Below, one piece after another: positions 43,106 through 52,957 of a stretch of DNA of 64,000 nucleotides. The position numbers and the translations under genes are program-made. The stretch covers positions 514,462 through 578,461 of the forward strand of contig NZ_CP017448.1 in the NCBI RefSeq assembly GCF_001753165.1, given 5' to 3'. How positions within the stretch are numbered: position 1 is the first letter of the stretch; each line of letters opens with the position of its first letter. This DNA is from Acidihalobacter aeolianus (GTDB lineage: Bacteria > Pseudomonadota > Gammaproteobacteria > DSM-5130 > Acidihalobacteraceae). The notes below the pieces were generated by a model that did no database searches, was not told the origin of the DNA, and saw nothing but the letters and a program-made list of their open reading frames with translations.

Positions 43106-43938
43106 GCGCCGACACCGCCTGGGGCTATACGCCGCCGGACGATCCGCAACGTCGCCTGTTCTGGATCGTGCCGCTGGCGGTGCTGCTGGTGCTGCTGTTC
43201 ATTCTCGGCATCGGCCACTGGCTGGTGGCCGCCGCGCCGAGCAAGCCGCCACCGCCTCCGGTGGATGCGCGCATCTACGAGCTGCCCGCCTCGAAGGCCT
43301 CGATGTTCACGCCGCCGCACCGCCCGACGGCGCCGCCCACGCATGCCGCCCCGCACGCGACACCGAGCCCGCCGACCCATACGGCGAAGGCGCCCTCGCG
43401 ATCCGCCGCGCCGCACGCGGCACAACCGCCGAGCGAGTCCGCCGGCCAGCCGGAGCCGCGCGTCTCGCTGCCCGCCAAGCCCGCGCAGGGCAAGGCCGGG
43501 AAAACGCAGCCGCAGCCCGCCACGCCGGCGAACAAGCCGTTCAACATGGCCAAGCTGAACGCGTCGATCAACGCCGCGGTGGCCTCGACCATCACCCGTT
43601 CGGAGCTGCCGCAGATCCACGATCCGCATACCCTGGTGGCGCGGTTCTATCTCGCCTCGGTGCTGCGCAAGCTGCAGTACGTGGGCGACATGAACTATCC
43701 GGGCGATATGGTGGGCAACGCGCGCGTGCTGGTGGTGATCGGCAGCCACGGCGAACTGGTCGGCTACAAGCTGCTCGATTCCTCGGGGAATCCCGCGCTG
43801 GACAAGGTGGCAGGGAGCATCGTGCACATGTCGGCGCCGTTCGCGCCGTTCCCGAACAAGATGAGTCGCGAGACCCATCGCATCAAGCTCGTCATCACCA
43901 TGCGCTTCGAGGGCTATCGCAACCTCAACCCAGAGTAG
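43102..43938 (+). CDS. tonB: TonB-family energy transducer
   Basis: Periplasm-spanning protein of 278 residues that transmits ExbBD energy to outer-membrane receptors. One signal-anchor helix (about 19-42) is followed by a long Pro/Ala/Lys-rich spacer (47-150) and a C-terminal globular domain (about 180-275; G-N-A-R-V-L-V-V-I-G-S-H-G-E-L-V-G-Y-K-L-L-D-S-S-G-N) matching the TonB fold. The usual Y-P motif is varied. No TonB-dependent receptor is encoded in the window, so its cargo is unknown. It is coupled to exbD. Confidence 0.88.
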   Translation: MSADTAWGYTPPDDPQRRLFWIVPLAVLLVLLFILGIGHWLVAAAPSKPPPPPVDARIYELPASKASMFTPPHRPTAPPTHAAPHATPSPPTHTAKAPSRSAAPHAAQPPSESAGQPEPRVSLPAKPAQGKAGKTQPQPATPANKPFNMAKLNASINAAVASTITRSELPQIHDPHTLVARFYLASVLRKLQYVGDMNYPGDMVGNARVLVVIGSHGELVGYKLLDSSGNPALDKVAGSIVHMSAPFAPFPNKMSRETHRIKLVITMRFEGYRNLNPE

Positions 43939-44213
43939 TAGGATGCTAATCATATGGGTGCAACTTATCGTCGTTAGTATGGTCATATGGATTCCGAGAG
44001 CGGCGCCCGAGTCATTCCCATGCATCAGAGCACAGCGCGTGCCCTGAGCCTTTGCCATGCAAAGGCCCAAACCGGATGCCGTACCGGGCCGTACCGGCAG
44101 CCAAATCATTGCGACCGAAACGCAGTAACCACACGCCGGGTGGCTTTGACTCGGTACCCGGCAAGCGGTACAGTCAGACCGGTCGGTATGTTTCCTGGAG
44201 CGAGAGTGCAGTC

Positions 44214-45731
44214 GTGCCTGACATCTATCGAGTGACGCTAAAATCCCTGGGGCTGCTAACCCTGGGCGTGGGCCTGTCGGCTTGCAGCTTCGAGCCGCCG
44301 ATACATTTGCCGGCCAGCCCTGACAAGGCGGGTTACACAGCCGCTCCCGCACCCGATGAAACCGCAGCCAGCCCGGGCAAGGGCGGCGGCGCGCAGATGC
44401 TCGATTACGGCAAGAACCTGCATCAGGCCTGGTGGAAGCTGTATCACTCGCCTCGCCTGGACGCACTGGTCGCGCTGGCGATGAAGCACAATCCGACCCT
44501 GGAATATGCGCGTGCGCAGCTGCACCAGGCCGAGGCGGTGGCCTCGATCAATGCCAGCGTGTTCTATCCGCAGGTGAGCGCCAATCTCGGCGCCCAGCGC
44601 GCGAAGACCTCGGTGCAGACCGGCGGCGGCAAATCCTCGTCCTATACCTACAGCCTGTTCACCGGCGGAGTGGGCGTCAGCTATTACCCGGACATCTTCG
44701 GCGTCAATCGACTGGTCTACAAGAGTAGCGAGGCGCAGGTCGAATACCAGCGCTACCAGCTCGAGGCGGCCGGTCTGACGCTGAGCGGTAACGTCGTTTC
44801 CGCCGCCATCGGCGAGGCCGCGGTGCGCGCGCAGATCGATGCGACCCAACAGATCATCCAACAGGAGCGCAAGCTGCTCGAACTCACGCGCACGCAGTAC
44901 CATGCAGGCTCGGTCAGCGAACTCAACGTGATCAACCAGCAGGCACAGCTAGCCAGCAGCGAGACCTTGCTGCCGCCATTGCGCCAGCAGCTCGCCGTGT
45001 ATCGCCACGAGATGGCGATCCTGGTCGGTAGCTACCCGAGCGAATGGCACGACAAGCCGTTTACGCTGGAGGAGCTGCACCTGCCCAAGCACATCCCGGT
45101 CAGCCTGCCTTCGGCGCTGGTCAAGCAGCGCCCGGACGTGCAAGCCGCCGAACGCCAGATCCGCTATGCGGCGGCGCTGGTCGGCGAGTCGCGCGCCGAA
45201 TTCTTCCCAACGTTGCAGCTTACCGGCAGCTTCGGCTACGCCAGCAACGCCACGCGCACCCTGTTCAGCCCGGCGAGTACGGTCTGGAGCCTGGCGGCAT
45301 CGCTGCTCCAGCCCATCTTCGAGGGTGGCCGGCTGGATGCGCAGGAGCGTGAGGCGAAGGCAGTGTTCGACGCCGAGTTCGCCAATTACCGCAGCACCGT
45401 GCTCGGCGCCTTCCAGCAGGTGGCCAACGCCTTGCGTGCGGTGCAGAACGATGCCGATGCGCTGGCCGCGGAGACCACGTCGCTGGACGCCTCGCGGCAG
45501 GCGCTGGACCTGGCCGAATACGAGTACCGCACCGGGGCGACGGACTATCTGTCGCTGCTGACCGCGGAAGTGCAATACAACGATGCCAAGATCGCCTACC
45601 TCAAGGCGCAGGCGCAGCGCTATCAGGACACCGCCGCGCTGCTGCTTGCCCTCGGTGGCGGCTGGTGGAATCAGCCGGTCAAGGGAGTGCCGGCTGCGCT
45701 GTCTCCGGTAGCCGGCGGGCAGGCCTCTTGA
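44214..45731 (+). CDS. Outer-membrane efflux lipoprotein (NodT/OprM family)
   Basis: Outer-membrane channel of a tripartite pump, 505 residues. The N-terminus LKSLGLLTLGVG ends in the lipobox L-S-A-C (Cys24). Two outer-membrane-efflux repeats follow (about 80-270 and 295-490). The paired family motifs are N-P-T-L-E-Y-A-R-A-Q-L near 105 and R-P-D-V-Q-A-A-E-R near 310. GTG 44214 is chosen so that the lipoprotein signal starts the protein; a longer frame upstream lacks a signal and a ribosome site. It is followed by adaptor and RND pump genes on the same strand. Confidence 0.88.
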   Translation: MPDIYRVTLKSLGLLTLGVGLSACSFEPPIHLPASPDKAGYTAAPAPDETAASPGKGGGAQMLDYGKNLHQAWWKLYHSPRLDALVALAMKHNPTLEYARAQLHQAEAVASINASVFYPQVSANLGAQRAKTSVQTGGGKSSSYTYSLFTGGVGVSYYPDIFGVNRLVYKSSEAQVEYQRYQLEAAGLTLSGNVVSAAIGEAAVRAQIDATQQIIQQERKLLELTRTQYHAGSVSELNVINQQAQLASSETLLPPLRQQLAVYRHEMAILVGSYPSEWHDKPFTLEELHLPKHIPVSLPSALVKQRPDVQAAERQIRYAAALVGESRAEFFPTLQLTGSFGYASNATRTLFSPASTVWSLAASLLQPIFEGGRLDAQEREAKAVFDAEFANYRSTVLGAFQQVANALRAVQNDADALAAETTSLDASRQALDLAEYEYRTGATDYLSLLTAEVQYNDAKIAYLKAQAQRYQDTAALLLALGGGWWNQPVKGVPAALSPVAGGQAS

Positions 45732-45798
45732 ACCCCCAAACCAACCATTTCCAATATCCCGTGAACGTCAATACCTCTGAGAGCGAGGGGGATCTGTT

Positions 45799-46890
45799 AT
45801 GAAGAAGCGCCTGGCCATCGTCATTGTCGTGCTTGTCGTGCTGTTCGGCGGCATTTTCGGCTGGAAGGCCTTCGTGGCCCACAAAATGGCCCAGTTCATG
45901 GCACATATGAAGATGCCGCCGGCCGCGGTCAGCACGGCCACCGCGAAGGCGGAAACCTGGCACGCCAAGACCTTTGCGGTGGGTACGCTCAGCGCCGTGC
46001 AGGGCACCAACCTGATGGCGCAGATCGCCGGCGACGTTACCCACATCGACTTCCACTCCGGAGAATACGTGCACGCCGGGCAGAGGCTGCTGACCATCGA
46101 CGACAGCACCCAGCGCGCGCAGCTCGACCATGACATCGCGCAGTTGAAGCTGGCTCAGGTCAACCTGACCCGTACCCGCAAGCTGCTTGCGCATCATGCC
46201 GCCAGCCAGGCGCAGCTCGATACCGATGCGGCCACGCTCAAGAGTGCCGAAGCCGCCGTGGCCAGCGACCGCGCAACGCTCGCCAAGCTGAACATCCACG
46301 CGCCATTCAGCGGCCATCTTGGCGTGCGCCAGGTCAGTATCGGGCAGTACGTCTCGGTGAACACGCCGCTGGTCGATCTGCAGTCGTGGGATCCACTGTA
46401 CGTCAACTTCACCGTGCCGCAGAGCGAGATCTCGCAGGTCGAGGTGGGCACAGCGGTCGAGGTCACGGTCAACGCCTTCCCCGGCAAGGTGTTCAAGGGG
46501 GTTGTGCATGCGCTGGGTTCTTCGGTAGATCCGTCGACCCGCCAGCTCAACGTGCAGGCGGTGATCCACAACACACATGACGAACTGCGCCCCGGCATGT
46601 TCGCGCGCGTCAACGTGATCGGCAAGCACCCGGTGCCGGTGGTGGTCGTGCCGACCACGGCGCTCGCCTACAACACGTACGGCGATTACGTCTACGTGGT
46701 CGAAGACAAGCAGCAGGGCGGCAAGACCGAGAAGGTCGCGGTGCAGCGCAAGGTCGATACCGGCATGCAGCAGGGCGAACTGGTGCAGATCGTTTCCGGG
46801 CTCAAGGCGGGAGACGTCGTGGTGACTGCGGGACAAGTCAAGCTGCACAATGGCGCGACCGTTTCCATCAACAATTCGGTAAAACCCTGA
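45799..46890 (+). CDS. RND efflux periplasmic adaptor (membrane fusion protein)
   Basis: Adaptor of 363 residues joining the RND pump and the outer-membrane channel. An uncleaved N-terminal helix (about 3-24) anchors it. The lipoyl/hairpin region is around 70-165 (G-D-V-T-H-I-D-F-H-S-G-E-Y-V-H-A-G-Q-R-L, then the F-S-G-H-L-G-V-R-Q-V-S-I-G-Q-Y-V return strand). The beta-barrel and membrane-proximal domains follow. GGGGG precedes the ATG by about 7 nt. It lies 67 bp after the channel gene and 13 bp before the pump. Confidence 0.92.
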   Translation: MKKRLAIVIVVLVVLFGGIFGWKAFVAHKMAQFMAHMKMPPAAVSTATAKAETWHAKTFAVGTLSAVQGTNLMAQIAGDVTHIDFHSGEYVHAGQRLLTIDDSTQRAQLDHDIAQLKLAQVNLTRTRKLLAHHAASQAQLDTDAATLKSAEAAVASDRATLAKLNIHAPFSGHLGVRQVSIGQYVSVNTPLVDLQSWDPLYVNFTVPQSEISQVEVGTAVEVTVNAFPGKVFKGVVHALGSSVDPSTRQLNVQAVIHNTHDELRPGMFARVNVIGKHPVPVVVVPTTALAYNTYGDYVYVVEDKQQGGKTEKVAVQRKVDTGMQQGELVQIVSGLKAGDVVVTAGQVKLHNGATVSINNSVKP

Positions 46891-46903
46891 GGCTGGTGCC
46901 GTC

Positions 46904-49900
46904 ATGAAATTCACCGACATCTTCGTCCGCAGGCCGGTTCTTGCGACGGCACTCAGCCTGGTCATCCTGCTGTTGGGCCTGCAGGCCTATACGCAGATGA
47001 CCGTGCGCGAGTACCCCAAGCTGACCAATTCCATGGTGACGATCACCACCACCTACCCGGGCGCCAGCCCGAGTACGGTGCAGGGTTTCATCACCACCCG
47101 CCTGGAACGCGTGATCGCGAGCGCGCCCGGCATCGACTACATGACCTCGATCAGCTCGGAAAGCGCCTCCGTCATCACCGCGTACATGAAGCTGAACTAC
47201 AGCCCCAATGCGGCGGTGGCCAACATCCAGTCCAAGGTGCAGCAGGTGGTCAATCAGCTGCCGGCCGGTTCGCAGCTGCCGATCGTCAACGTCACCGTCG
47301 GCGACCCGACGGCGCTGATGTACATCGCCTTCTACGGCGATAAATACAGCCAGCAGCAGATCACCGACTACCTCCTGCGCGTGGTGCAGCCGCAGCTGGC
47401 CTCCGTGGCCGGTGTGAGTCAGGCTCAGATCCTGCCGGCGGGGCATGGTAACGGCAACACCTTCGCCATGCGTGTGTGGCTCAATCCGCGCGAGATGGCG
47501 GCGCTTGGCGTGACGGCCGCGGACGTGACCAAGGCGCTGACCGCCAACGACTACATCTCGGCGGTGGGGCGTACCCACGGCAAGAATGTGGCGACCATGA
47601 TCACCGCGACCACGAGCCTGCACAACGTCGGCGAGTTCCGCGATCTCGTGGTCAAGCAGACCGGCAACACGCTGGTGCGCCTCAAGGACGTGGCCAAGGT
47701 CCAGCTCGGTGCCGAGAACTACGATTCCGACGCCTATTTCGACGGCAAGACCGGTGCCTTCGTCGGTATCCAGCCCTCACCCTCGGCGAATTCGCTGGAC
47801 GTCGCGCGGGGCGTCAAGCAGAAGCTCAAGGAAATCGTCGCGCAGCTGCCGCCGGGCATGCACGCGGCTATTCCCTACGACGCCACTACCTACATCTCCA
47901 AGTCCATCGACGAGGTGCTGACGACCGTGGCCATTACCCTGGGCGTGGTGGTGCTGGTCATCTTCCTGTCGCTGGGGTCGGTGCGCGCCGTGACGATCCC
48001 GGTGGTGGCCATTCCGCTGGCGATCATCGGCGGCGGCTTCATCATGTGGCTGATGGGTTTCTCCGTGAACCTGCTCACACTGCTCGCCATCGTGCTTGCC
48101 ATCGGTCTGGTGGTCGACGACGCAATTATCGTGGTCGAGAACGTGCACCGGCATATCGAGGAGGGCAAGGCGCCGTTCGAGGCCGCGCTGATGACCGGCC
48201 GAGAGTTGGGTGGTCCGATCGTGGTCATGTCCACCACCCTGATCGCGGTGTTCGCGCCGATCGGCTTCATGGGCGGCTTCACCGGCAGTCTGTTCTCCGA
48301 GTTTGCCTTCACTCTGGTCGCGACCGTGCTGATCTCGATGATCATCGCGCTGACGCTGTCACCGATGCTCAGCGGCAAGGTGCTTCGGCATAGCAAGGAG
48401 CACGGGTTGGTGCATTTCATCGACGCGCGCTTCAACAGCTTCCGCCGTGTTTATGACCGCATGCTGCACGGGAGCATGAACTACGTGCCGGTGACCCTGG
48501 TGTTCGCCGCAGCGATCCTGAGCAGTATCTACTTCCTGTTCACGACCACGCCCAAGGAACTCGCCCCGAAAGAGGATCAGGGCGTGATCTTCGCTATGGG
48601 CACGGCACAGCCGACGGCCACAGCGAGCTACCTCAAGCGCTACGGCATGATGATCCTGCACGACTTCGCCTCGCTGCCGCAGTTCTCCAAGAGCTTCATG
48701 GTGACCGGCTTCGTGCCGGGCGGCGGCGGCACCAACGGCCTGTTCGCCGGCATGCTGCTCAAGCCCTGGAGCCAACGCAGCGAAACGGCGATGCAGATCG
48801 AGCCCAAGGTTCAGCAGATGCTCGGCGGCATCCCCGGGCTGCAGATCGCGGCCTTCCAGAAGCCGGCCCTGCCCGGTTCCGCCGGCGGTCTTCCCGTGCA
48901 GTTCGTGATCCAGTCGAGTTCCGGATACCACAAGATCAACACGGTGGCCAACGAGTTGATCGGGCGTGCCTACAGCAGCGGGCTGTTCATGTACGTGACC
49001 AAGGATCTCAAGATCGACAATCCCGAGATCGTGCTCAAGATCCATCGCAACATCGCCGCCAGCCTGGGACTGACCATGCAGGCGATCACCGAGGATCTGC
49101 AGCCCTTGCTCGGCGGCAACCTGGTGAACCGCTTCGACATGCAGGGGCGCAGCTACGAGGTGATCCCGCAGGTGCCTGACAAGTTCCGCGCGAATCCCAA
49201 CCTGCTCAAGCAGTATTACCTCAAGACCGCTTCGGGCAAGCTCGTGCCAGCGTCGACGGTGGTCTCGATCGAGCGCAGCGTGCAGCCCGAGTATCTGCCG
49301 CAGTTCCAGCAGCAGAACTCGGCCACGATCCAGGCCATCCCGCGTCCGGGCGTGACCCAGGGCGAGGCGCTGAGCTTCCTGCGCACCACGGCCAAGCAGA
49401 TATTCCCGGCCGGGTTCAGCGTGAACTACGCGAGTGAATCGCGTCAGTTCATGCAGGAGAAAGGCGGCCTGATGGTGACCTTCGCCTTGGCCGTGCTGCT
49501 GATCTTCCTGCTGCTCGCGGCGCAGTTCGAGAGCTTCCGCGATCCGCTGATCGTGCTGGTCACGGTGCCGATGTCGATCAGCGGCGCGCTCATCTTCATG
49601 AGCCTGGGGCTGGCCACGATCAACATCTACACCGAGGTGGGCCTCATCACCCTGATCGGCCTGATCGCCAAGCAGGGCATCCTGATCGTGCAGTTCGCCA
49701 ACGAGATCCAGCGCCACGAGGGGCTGAGCAAGCGCGAGGCGGTGGAAAAGGCCTCCAGCATCCGTCTCCGTCCGATCCTGATGACGACGGCGGCCATGGT
49801 GTTCGGCGTGGTTCCACTGTTACTAGCCACCGGCCCCGGCGCGGTTAGCCGCTTCGACATGGGTTTGGTGATCGCCGCCGGCCTGTCGATCGGCTCGCTG

Positions 49901-50026
49901 TTCTCGCTGTTCGTGGTCCCGGCCATGTACGTGCTGCTGGCCAAGGATCTGCACCACGAGTACCTCGCCAATATGGAGGCGAAGCAAGGCGGAGGCGGCG
50001 AACCTGAACCCTCGGCTTCGGCCTGA
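46904..50026 (+). CDS. RND-family efflux pump inner-membrane transporter
   Basis: Proton-driven pump of 1,040 residues of the hydrophobe/amphiphile efflux class. The N-terminus (M-K-F-T-D-I-F-V-R-R-P-V-L-A-T) and twelve-helix layout with two large periplasmic loops are typical. The proton-relay aspartates lie in G-L-V-V-D-D-A-I-I-V-V-E-N-V at Asp405-Asp406. The C-terminal half repeats the fold (T-M-A-A-type M-T-T-A-A-M-V-F-G-V-V-P near 960). Substrates may be drugs, solvents or metals-independent organics; not resolvable here. Operon order is channel, adaptor, pump, ending in a strong terminator; no regulator is adjacent. Confidence 0.94.
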   Translation: MKFTDIFVRRPVLATALSLVILLLGLQAYTQMTVREYPKLTNSMVTITTTYPGASPSTVQGFITTRLERVIASAPGIDYMTSISSESASVITAYMKLNYSPNAAVANIQSKVQQVVNQLPAGSQLPIVNVTVGDPTALMYIAFYGDKYSQQQITDYLLRVVQPQLASVAGVSQAQILPAGHGNGNTFAMRVWLNPREMAALGVTAADVTKALTANDYISAVGRTHGKNVATMITATTSLHNVGEFRDLVVKQTGNTLVRLKDVAKVQLGAENYDSDAYFDGKTGAFVGIQPSPSANSLDVARGVKQKLKEIVAQLPPGMHAAIPYDATTYISKSIDEVLTTVAITLGVVVLVIFLSLGSVRAVTIPVVAIPLAIIGGGFIMWLMGFSVNLLTLLAIVLAIGLVVDDAIIVVENVHRHIEEGKAPFEAALMTGRELGGPIVVMSTTLIAVFAPIGFMGGFTGSLFSEFAFTLVATVLISMIIALTLSPMLSGKVLRHSKEHGLVHFIDARFNSFRRVYDRMLHGSMNYVPVTLVFAAAILSSIYFLFTTTPKELAPKEDQGVIFAMGTAQPTATASYLKRYGMMILHDFASLPQFSKSFMVTGFVPGGGGTNGLFAGMLLKPWSQRSETAMQIEPKVQQMLGGIPGLQIAAFQKPALPGSAGGLPVQFVIQSSSGYHKINTVANELIGRAYSSGLFMYVTKDLKIDNPEIVLKIHRNIAASLGLTMQAITEDLQPLLGGNLVNRFDMQGRSYEVIPQVPDKFRANPNLLKQYYLKTASGKLVPASTVVSIERSVQPEYLPQFQQQNSATIQAIPRPGVTQGEALSFLRTTAKQIFPAGFSVNYASESRQFMQEKGGLMVTFALAVLLIFLLLAAQFESFRDPLIVLVTVPMSISGALIFMSLGLATINIYTEVGLITLIGLIAKQGILIVQFANEIQRHEGLSKREAVEKASSIRLRPILMTTAAMVFGVVPLLLATGPGAVSRFDMGLVIAAGLSIGSLFSLFVVPAMYVLLAKDLHHEYLANMEAKQGGGGEPEPSASA

Positions 50027-50034
50027 AACGACTG

Positions 50035-50064
50035 AAATGGCCGCCTCCGGGCGGCCATTTTTTT
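50035..50064 (+). terminator. Strong rho-independent terminator of the efflux operon
   Basis: AAATGGCCGCC (50035-50045) pairs perfectly with GGCGGCCATTT (50050-50060) around TCCG, followed by T to 50064. It begins 8 bp after the RND stop. The A-rich left side makes it potentially bidirectional, but the convergent gene ends over 100 bp away. Confidence 0.93.
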
Positions 50065-50180
50065 GGGTGTGTGGGGCAGTTGGTGTCAACCGTGGCACGA
50101 CCCGGAATAGTGCCGCATCCCCGTGTACCCGCCCAAGGGCTCGGTTTCATGTGGGCACGCTGTCGCGTATCGCGCAGCGA

Positions 50181-51797
50181 TTACCGTGCTGTCCGTGTGG
50201 ACTGTGCAATATTGAGCGCGATGGCTTCGGCCACTTCAATGCCGTCGATCGCGGCGGAGAGAATGCCGCCGGCATAACCTGCGCCTTCGCCGGCTGGGTA
50301 GAGTCCTGGTGTGTTGATGCTTTGATAATCAGTGCCACGGCGGATGCGGATGGGCGATGAGGTGCGTGTCTCCACACCGGTTAGCACCGCGTCGTGCTGC
50401 GCGAAGCCATGGATCTGCCGGGCGAACGCAGGGATCGCCTCGCGTATCGCCTCGATGGCGTAGTCAGGTAGGGCGCTGGATAGGTCGCACGGCCGCACCC
50501 CCGGCGTGTAAGAGGGGATGACGGTACCAAGCCCGGTCGACGCGACGCCGGCCAGAAAATCGCCGACCATTTGGGCCGGTGCATGGTAGTTGCGCCCGCC
50601 GAGCTCATACGCACGACTCTCCCACTGACGCTGAAATGCGATGCCGGCCAGCGCGTCTCCAGGGTAATCCGCCGGGCTGATGCCCACCACGATGCCGCTG
50701 TTGGCATTGCGCTCGTTGCGGGAATACTGACTCATCCCGTTGGTGACGACGCGTTCCGGTTCCGAGGTCGCCGCGACCACCGTGCCGCCCGGACACATGC
50801 AGAAGCTATACACCGAACGTCCGTTGCTGGCGTGGTAAGCCAATTTGTAATCGGCTGCGCCCAGCGCCGGATGGCCGGCATTTGGGCCGAGCCGACACGC
50901 ATCGATCAACGATTGTGGATGTTCGATGCGGAAGCCGGCGGAAAACGGCTTCGCCTCCAGGTGTACGCCACGTGTGTGCAGCATCTGGAAGGTGTCGCGC
51001 GCGCTGTGGCCTACCGCGAGAACGACATGATCACTGCGCAGGTGGTCACCATTCGCCAAGTGTACGCCGCGCAATTGTCCATTCTCGATGAGCAGATCGT
51101 CGACCTTGTGCCCAAAACGGATCTCGCCGCCCAGCGACTCGATGGTGGCGCGCATCTTCTCGATCATGCTGACCAGCCGGAAGGTGCCGATATGCGGTTT
51201 GCTTACATAAAGGATTTCCGTCGGCGCGCCGGCCTTGACGAATTCCGTCAGCACCTTGCGTCCGTAATGCTTCGGGTCCTTGATCTGGCTGTGCAGTTTG
51301 CCGTCGGAGAACGTACCGGCGCCGCCTTCGCCGAACTGCACGTTGGATTCCGGATCAAGTACACCTTGCCGCCAAAGTCCGAAGGTGTCTCGCGTGCGCT
51401 CGCGCACGGGCTTGCCGCGTTCCAGGATGATCGGACAAAAACCCATCTGCGCCAGGATCAACCCGGCGAACAACCCGCACGGCCCCATACCGATCACGAC
51501 CGGGCGAGTTGGCAGATCGGCGGTGGCGTGGGTGACGAAGCGATAGGTCGTATCCGGCGCCAGCCCGACATGCGGATCGTCCGCAACACGCGCGAGCACG
51601 GCTGCCTCGTCGCGCAGCACAACATCCACGGTGTAGACGAAAAGAATGCGCGCATGCTTACGGGCATCGATACCGCGACGGAAGATCGTGCAGTCCACCA
51701 CCGCATCCGCGGCGATCCCGAGCCGAGTGGCGATGGCCTGCTGGAGGGCTGCTTCGGCGTGGTCTAGGGGGAGTCTGATTTCAGTCAGTCGCAGCAT
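50181..51797 (-). CDS. NAD(P)/FAD-dependent oxidoreductase (FAD-dependent dehydrogenase family)
   Basis: A 538-residue flavoprotein. An N-terminal alpha/beta domain (about 1-90) precedes the FAD-binding G-M-G-P-C-G-L-F-A-G (about 103-112) and E-R-G-K-P-V motif. N-V-Q-F-G-E-G-G-A-G-T-F-S-D-G-K-L follows near 150, which is diagnostic of this conserved but uncharacterised family. A C-terminal A-G-E-G-A-G-Y-A-G-G-I flavin motif lies near 505. The reaction is unknown. It stands upstream of nothing on its strand in a clear operon; about 90 bp separate it from the 12-gene cluster's last gene, so a link is possible but unproven. Confidence 0.87.
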   Translation of the reverse strand: MLRLTEIRLPLDHAEAALQQAIATRLGIAADAVVDCTIFRRGIDARKHARILFVYTVDVVLRDEAAVLARVADDPHVGLAPDTTYRFVTHATADLPTRPVVIGMGPCGLFAGLILAQMGFCPIILERGKPVRERTRDTFGLWRQGVLDPESNVQFGEGGAGTFSDGKLHSQIKDPKHYGRKVLTEFVKAGAPTEILYVSKPHIGTFRLVSMIEKMRATIESLGGEIRFGHKVDDLLIENGQLRGVHLANGDHLRSDHVVLAVGHSARDTFQMLHTRGVHLEAKPFSAGFRIEHPQSLIDACRLGPNAGHPALGAADYKLAYHASNGRSVYSFCMCPGGTVVAATSEPERVVTNGMSQYSRNERNANSGIVVGISPADYPGDALAGIAFQRQWESRAYELGGRNYHAPAQMVGDFLAGVASTGLGTVIPSYTPGVRPCDLSSALPDYAIEAIREAIPAFARQIHGFAQHDAVLTGVETRTSSPIRIRRGTDYQSINTPGLYPAGEGAGYAGGILSAAIDGIEVAEAIALNIAQSTRTAR

Positions 51798-51888
51798 GGC
51801 ATCGGGGCGCCGCGGAGAAGGTGCGCGAAGTTTACCGGCATGTCCCGGCCGGGGATACTGGAAGGCGTGTCACTAGCCTCATGCGCTC

Positions 51889-52566
51889 TCATGGTGAGGG
51901 ATGGAGAATGTCGGAGGGCCGGGCTTGGTGCCGTGGCGTCAGGCGCACATTCCGCTTCTTCCTCCTTAAATTCAATTCAATGCCGTCCCCGCCACGATAG
52001 TTCCGCCAGGCCATAGCCGTATTCAGGTCCTCCAGTACCTCACGGTTGCCTTTGATCCAGGCCCGCCGGTCGGGTGGCAGGGCACGCAACTGCAGGTCGA
52101 GGCGCGCGTCGGGCGCCGTCGGGTTCAGGTGCATCAGTGTTTCGGCGAAATCCCTGGCCAGCAGAACTGGATGACCACCGTGGCCCTTGTGCCGGGGTGC
52201 GGCGACCGCGATGCCGGGTTGCAGCGCTCGGATCAATGCATTCAGCAGCCGGGGCGGCCGGGCGGGCACGTCGATGGGCAGGATGAGCACATCGTCGCGT
52301 AGCGGGGCGAGTCCGGTCTGCAGCGAGACGAAGGGTCCGAGGGCGTGGCGTCGGTTCAGGCGCAGGGAAACGCGGCGATGCAGGCAGGCGAGCACGCGCC
52401 GCGGTCTTGCGCCCAGCACCAGGCGTACCTCGCCGCAGCCGGCGGCGCGCAGCGCGTCGATCTGGCGGTCCAGCCAGATGACGCCGCCGGGCAGGCGGCG
52501 GCAGGCCTTGTGACGGCGGCCGGAGCGGCTCGACCGGCCGCCGGCGAGCAGGATCGCCGTCGGCAT
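51889..52566 (-). CDS. Molybdopterin-nucleotidyltransferase-like protein (MocA/MobA type)
   Basis: A 225-residue nucleotidyltransferase: A-I-L-L-A-G-G-R-S-S-R-S-G at the N-terminus (NTP-binding loop), I-D-V-P-A-R-P-P metal Asp near 98-100 and K-G-H-G-G-H-P-V-L-L near 125-134. This G-H-P-V pattern is that of MocA, the CTP:molybdopterin transferase that makes the cytosine-dinucleotide cofactor for xanthine-dehydrogenase-type enzymes. The C-terminus is an unusual basic tail. It is the last gene of the operon that encodes such a molybdoenzyme, 7 bp after the AtzH-like gene, so a cofactor role is well supported by context. Confidence 0.82.
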   Translation of the reverse strand: MPTAILLAGGRSSRSGRRHKACRRLPGGVIWLDRQIDALRAAGCGEVRLVLGARPRRVLACLHRRVSLRLNRRHALGPFVSLQTGLAPLRDDVLILPIDVPARPPRLLNALIRALQPGIAVAAPRHKGHGGHPVLLARDFAETLMHLNPTAPDARLDLQLRALPPDRRAWIKGNREVLEDLNTAMAWRNYRGGDGIELNLRRKKRNVRLTPRHQARPSDILHPSP

Positions 52567-52573
52567 GCGTGCC

Positions 52574-52954
52574 TTAGCCTGCGCGAGGTAGCAGGCTGAC
52601 GTGGGCGGCGACCACGCGCCAGCCCTCGGGTGTGCGCATCCAGGTCTGGCTCTGGCGCCCCTGCACCTCGCCGCGGCGGAACTCGGTGTTCGCGGTGGCG
52701 AAGTCCTCGCCGTAGGTGGTGATCACGGTGTTGACCAGTTCGCGGGCCAGGTTCTGCGCCGGCCGCGAGGCGCGGAAGGCGGCGATAGCCGCGTAGCCGT
52801 AGAGGTTCTCGCCGACGCCGTAGCGCAGCGTGTGCGGGCTGTCCCAGAACAGTTCGTCGAGCACGGCGACGTCGTTGCCGACCAGGGCGGCTTCGTAGCG
52901 CGCGAAGGCGGCCTCGACCTCGGCCACCACGGCAGGCAGATTGATGGGCTGCAT
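52574..52954 (-). CDS. AtzH/HpxZ-like protein (DUF3225)
   Basis: A 126-residue NTF2-fold protein: [19 protein letters not shown] near 39-57, and a C-terminal [18 protein letters not shown]. Relatives are AtzH of Pseudomonas sp. ADP, reported as a 1,3-dicarboxyurea deamidase, and HpxZ of oxalurate catabolism. A role in handling a carboxylated urea-type intermediate is inferred. It begins 4 bp after the AtzE-like gene, within the operon. Confidence 0.88.
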   Translation of the reverse strand: MQPINLPAVVAEVEAAFARYEAALVGNDVAVLDELFWDSPHTLRYGVGENLYGYAAIAAFRASRPAQNLARELVNTVITTYGEDFATANTEFRRGEVQGRQSQTWMRTPEGWRVVAAHVSLLPRAG

Positions 52955-52957
52955 GGC

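Noticed and set aside
43987-44235. 82-codon frame between tonB and the efflux channel gene
   Set aside because: Composition is random-looking and it overlaps the lipoprotein signal of the efflux gene in another frame.
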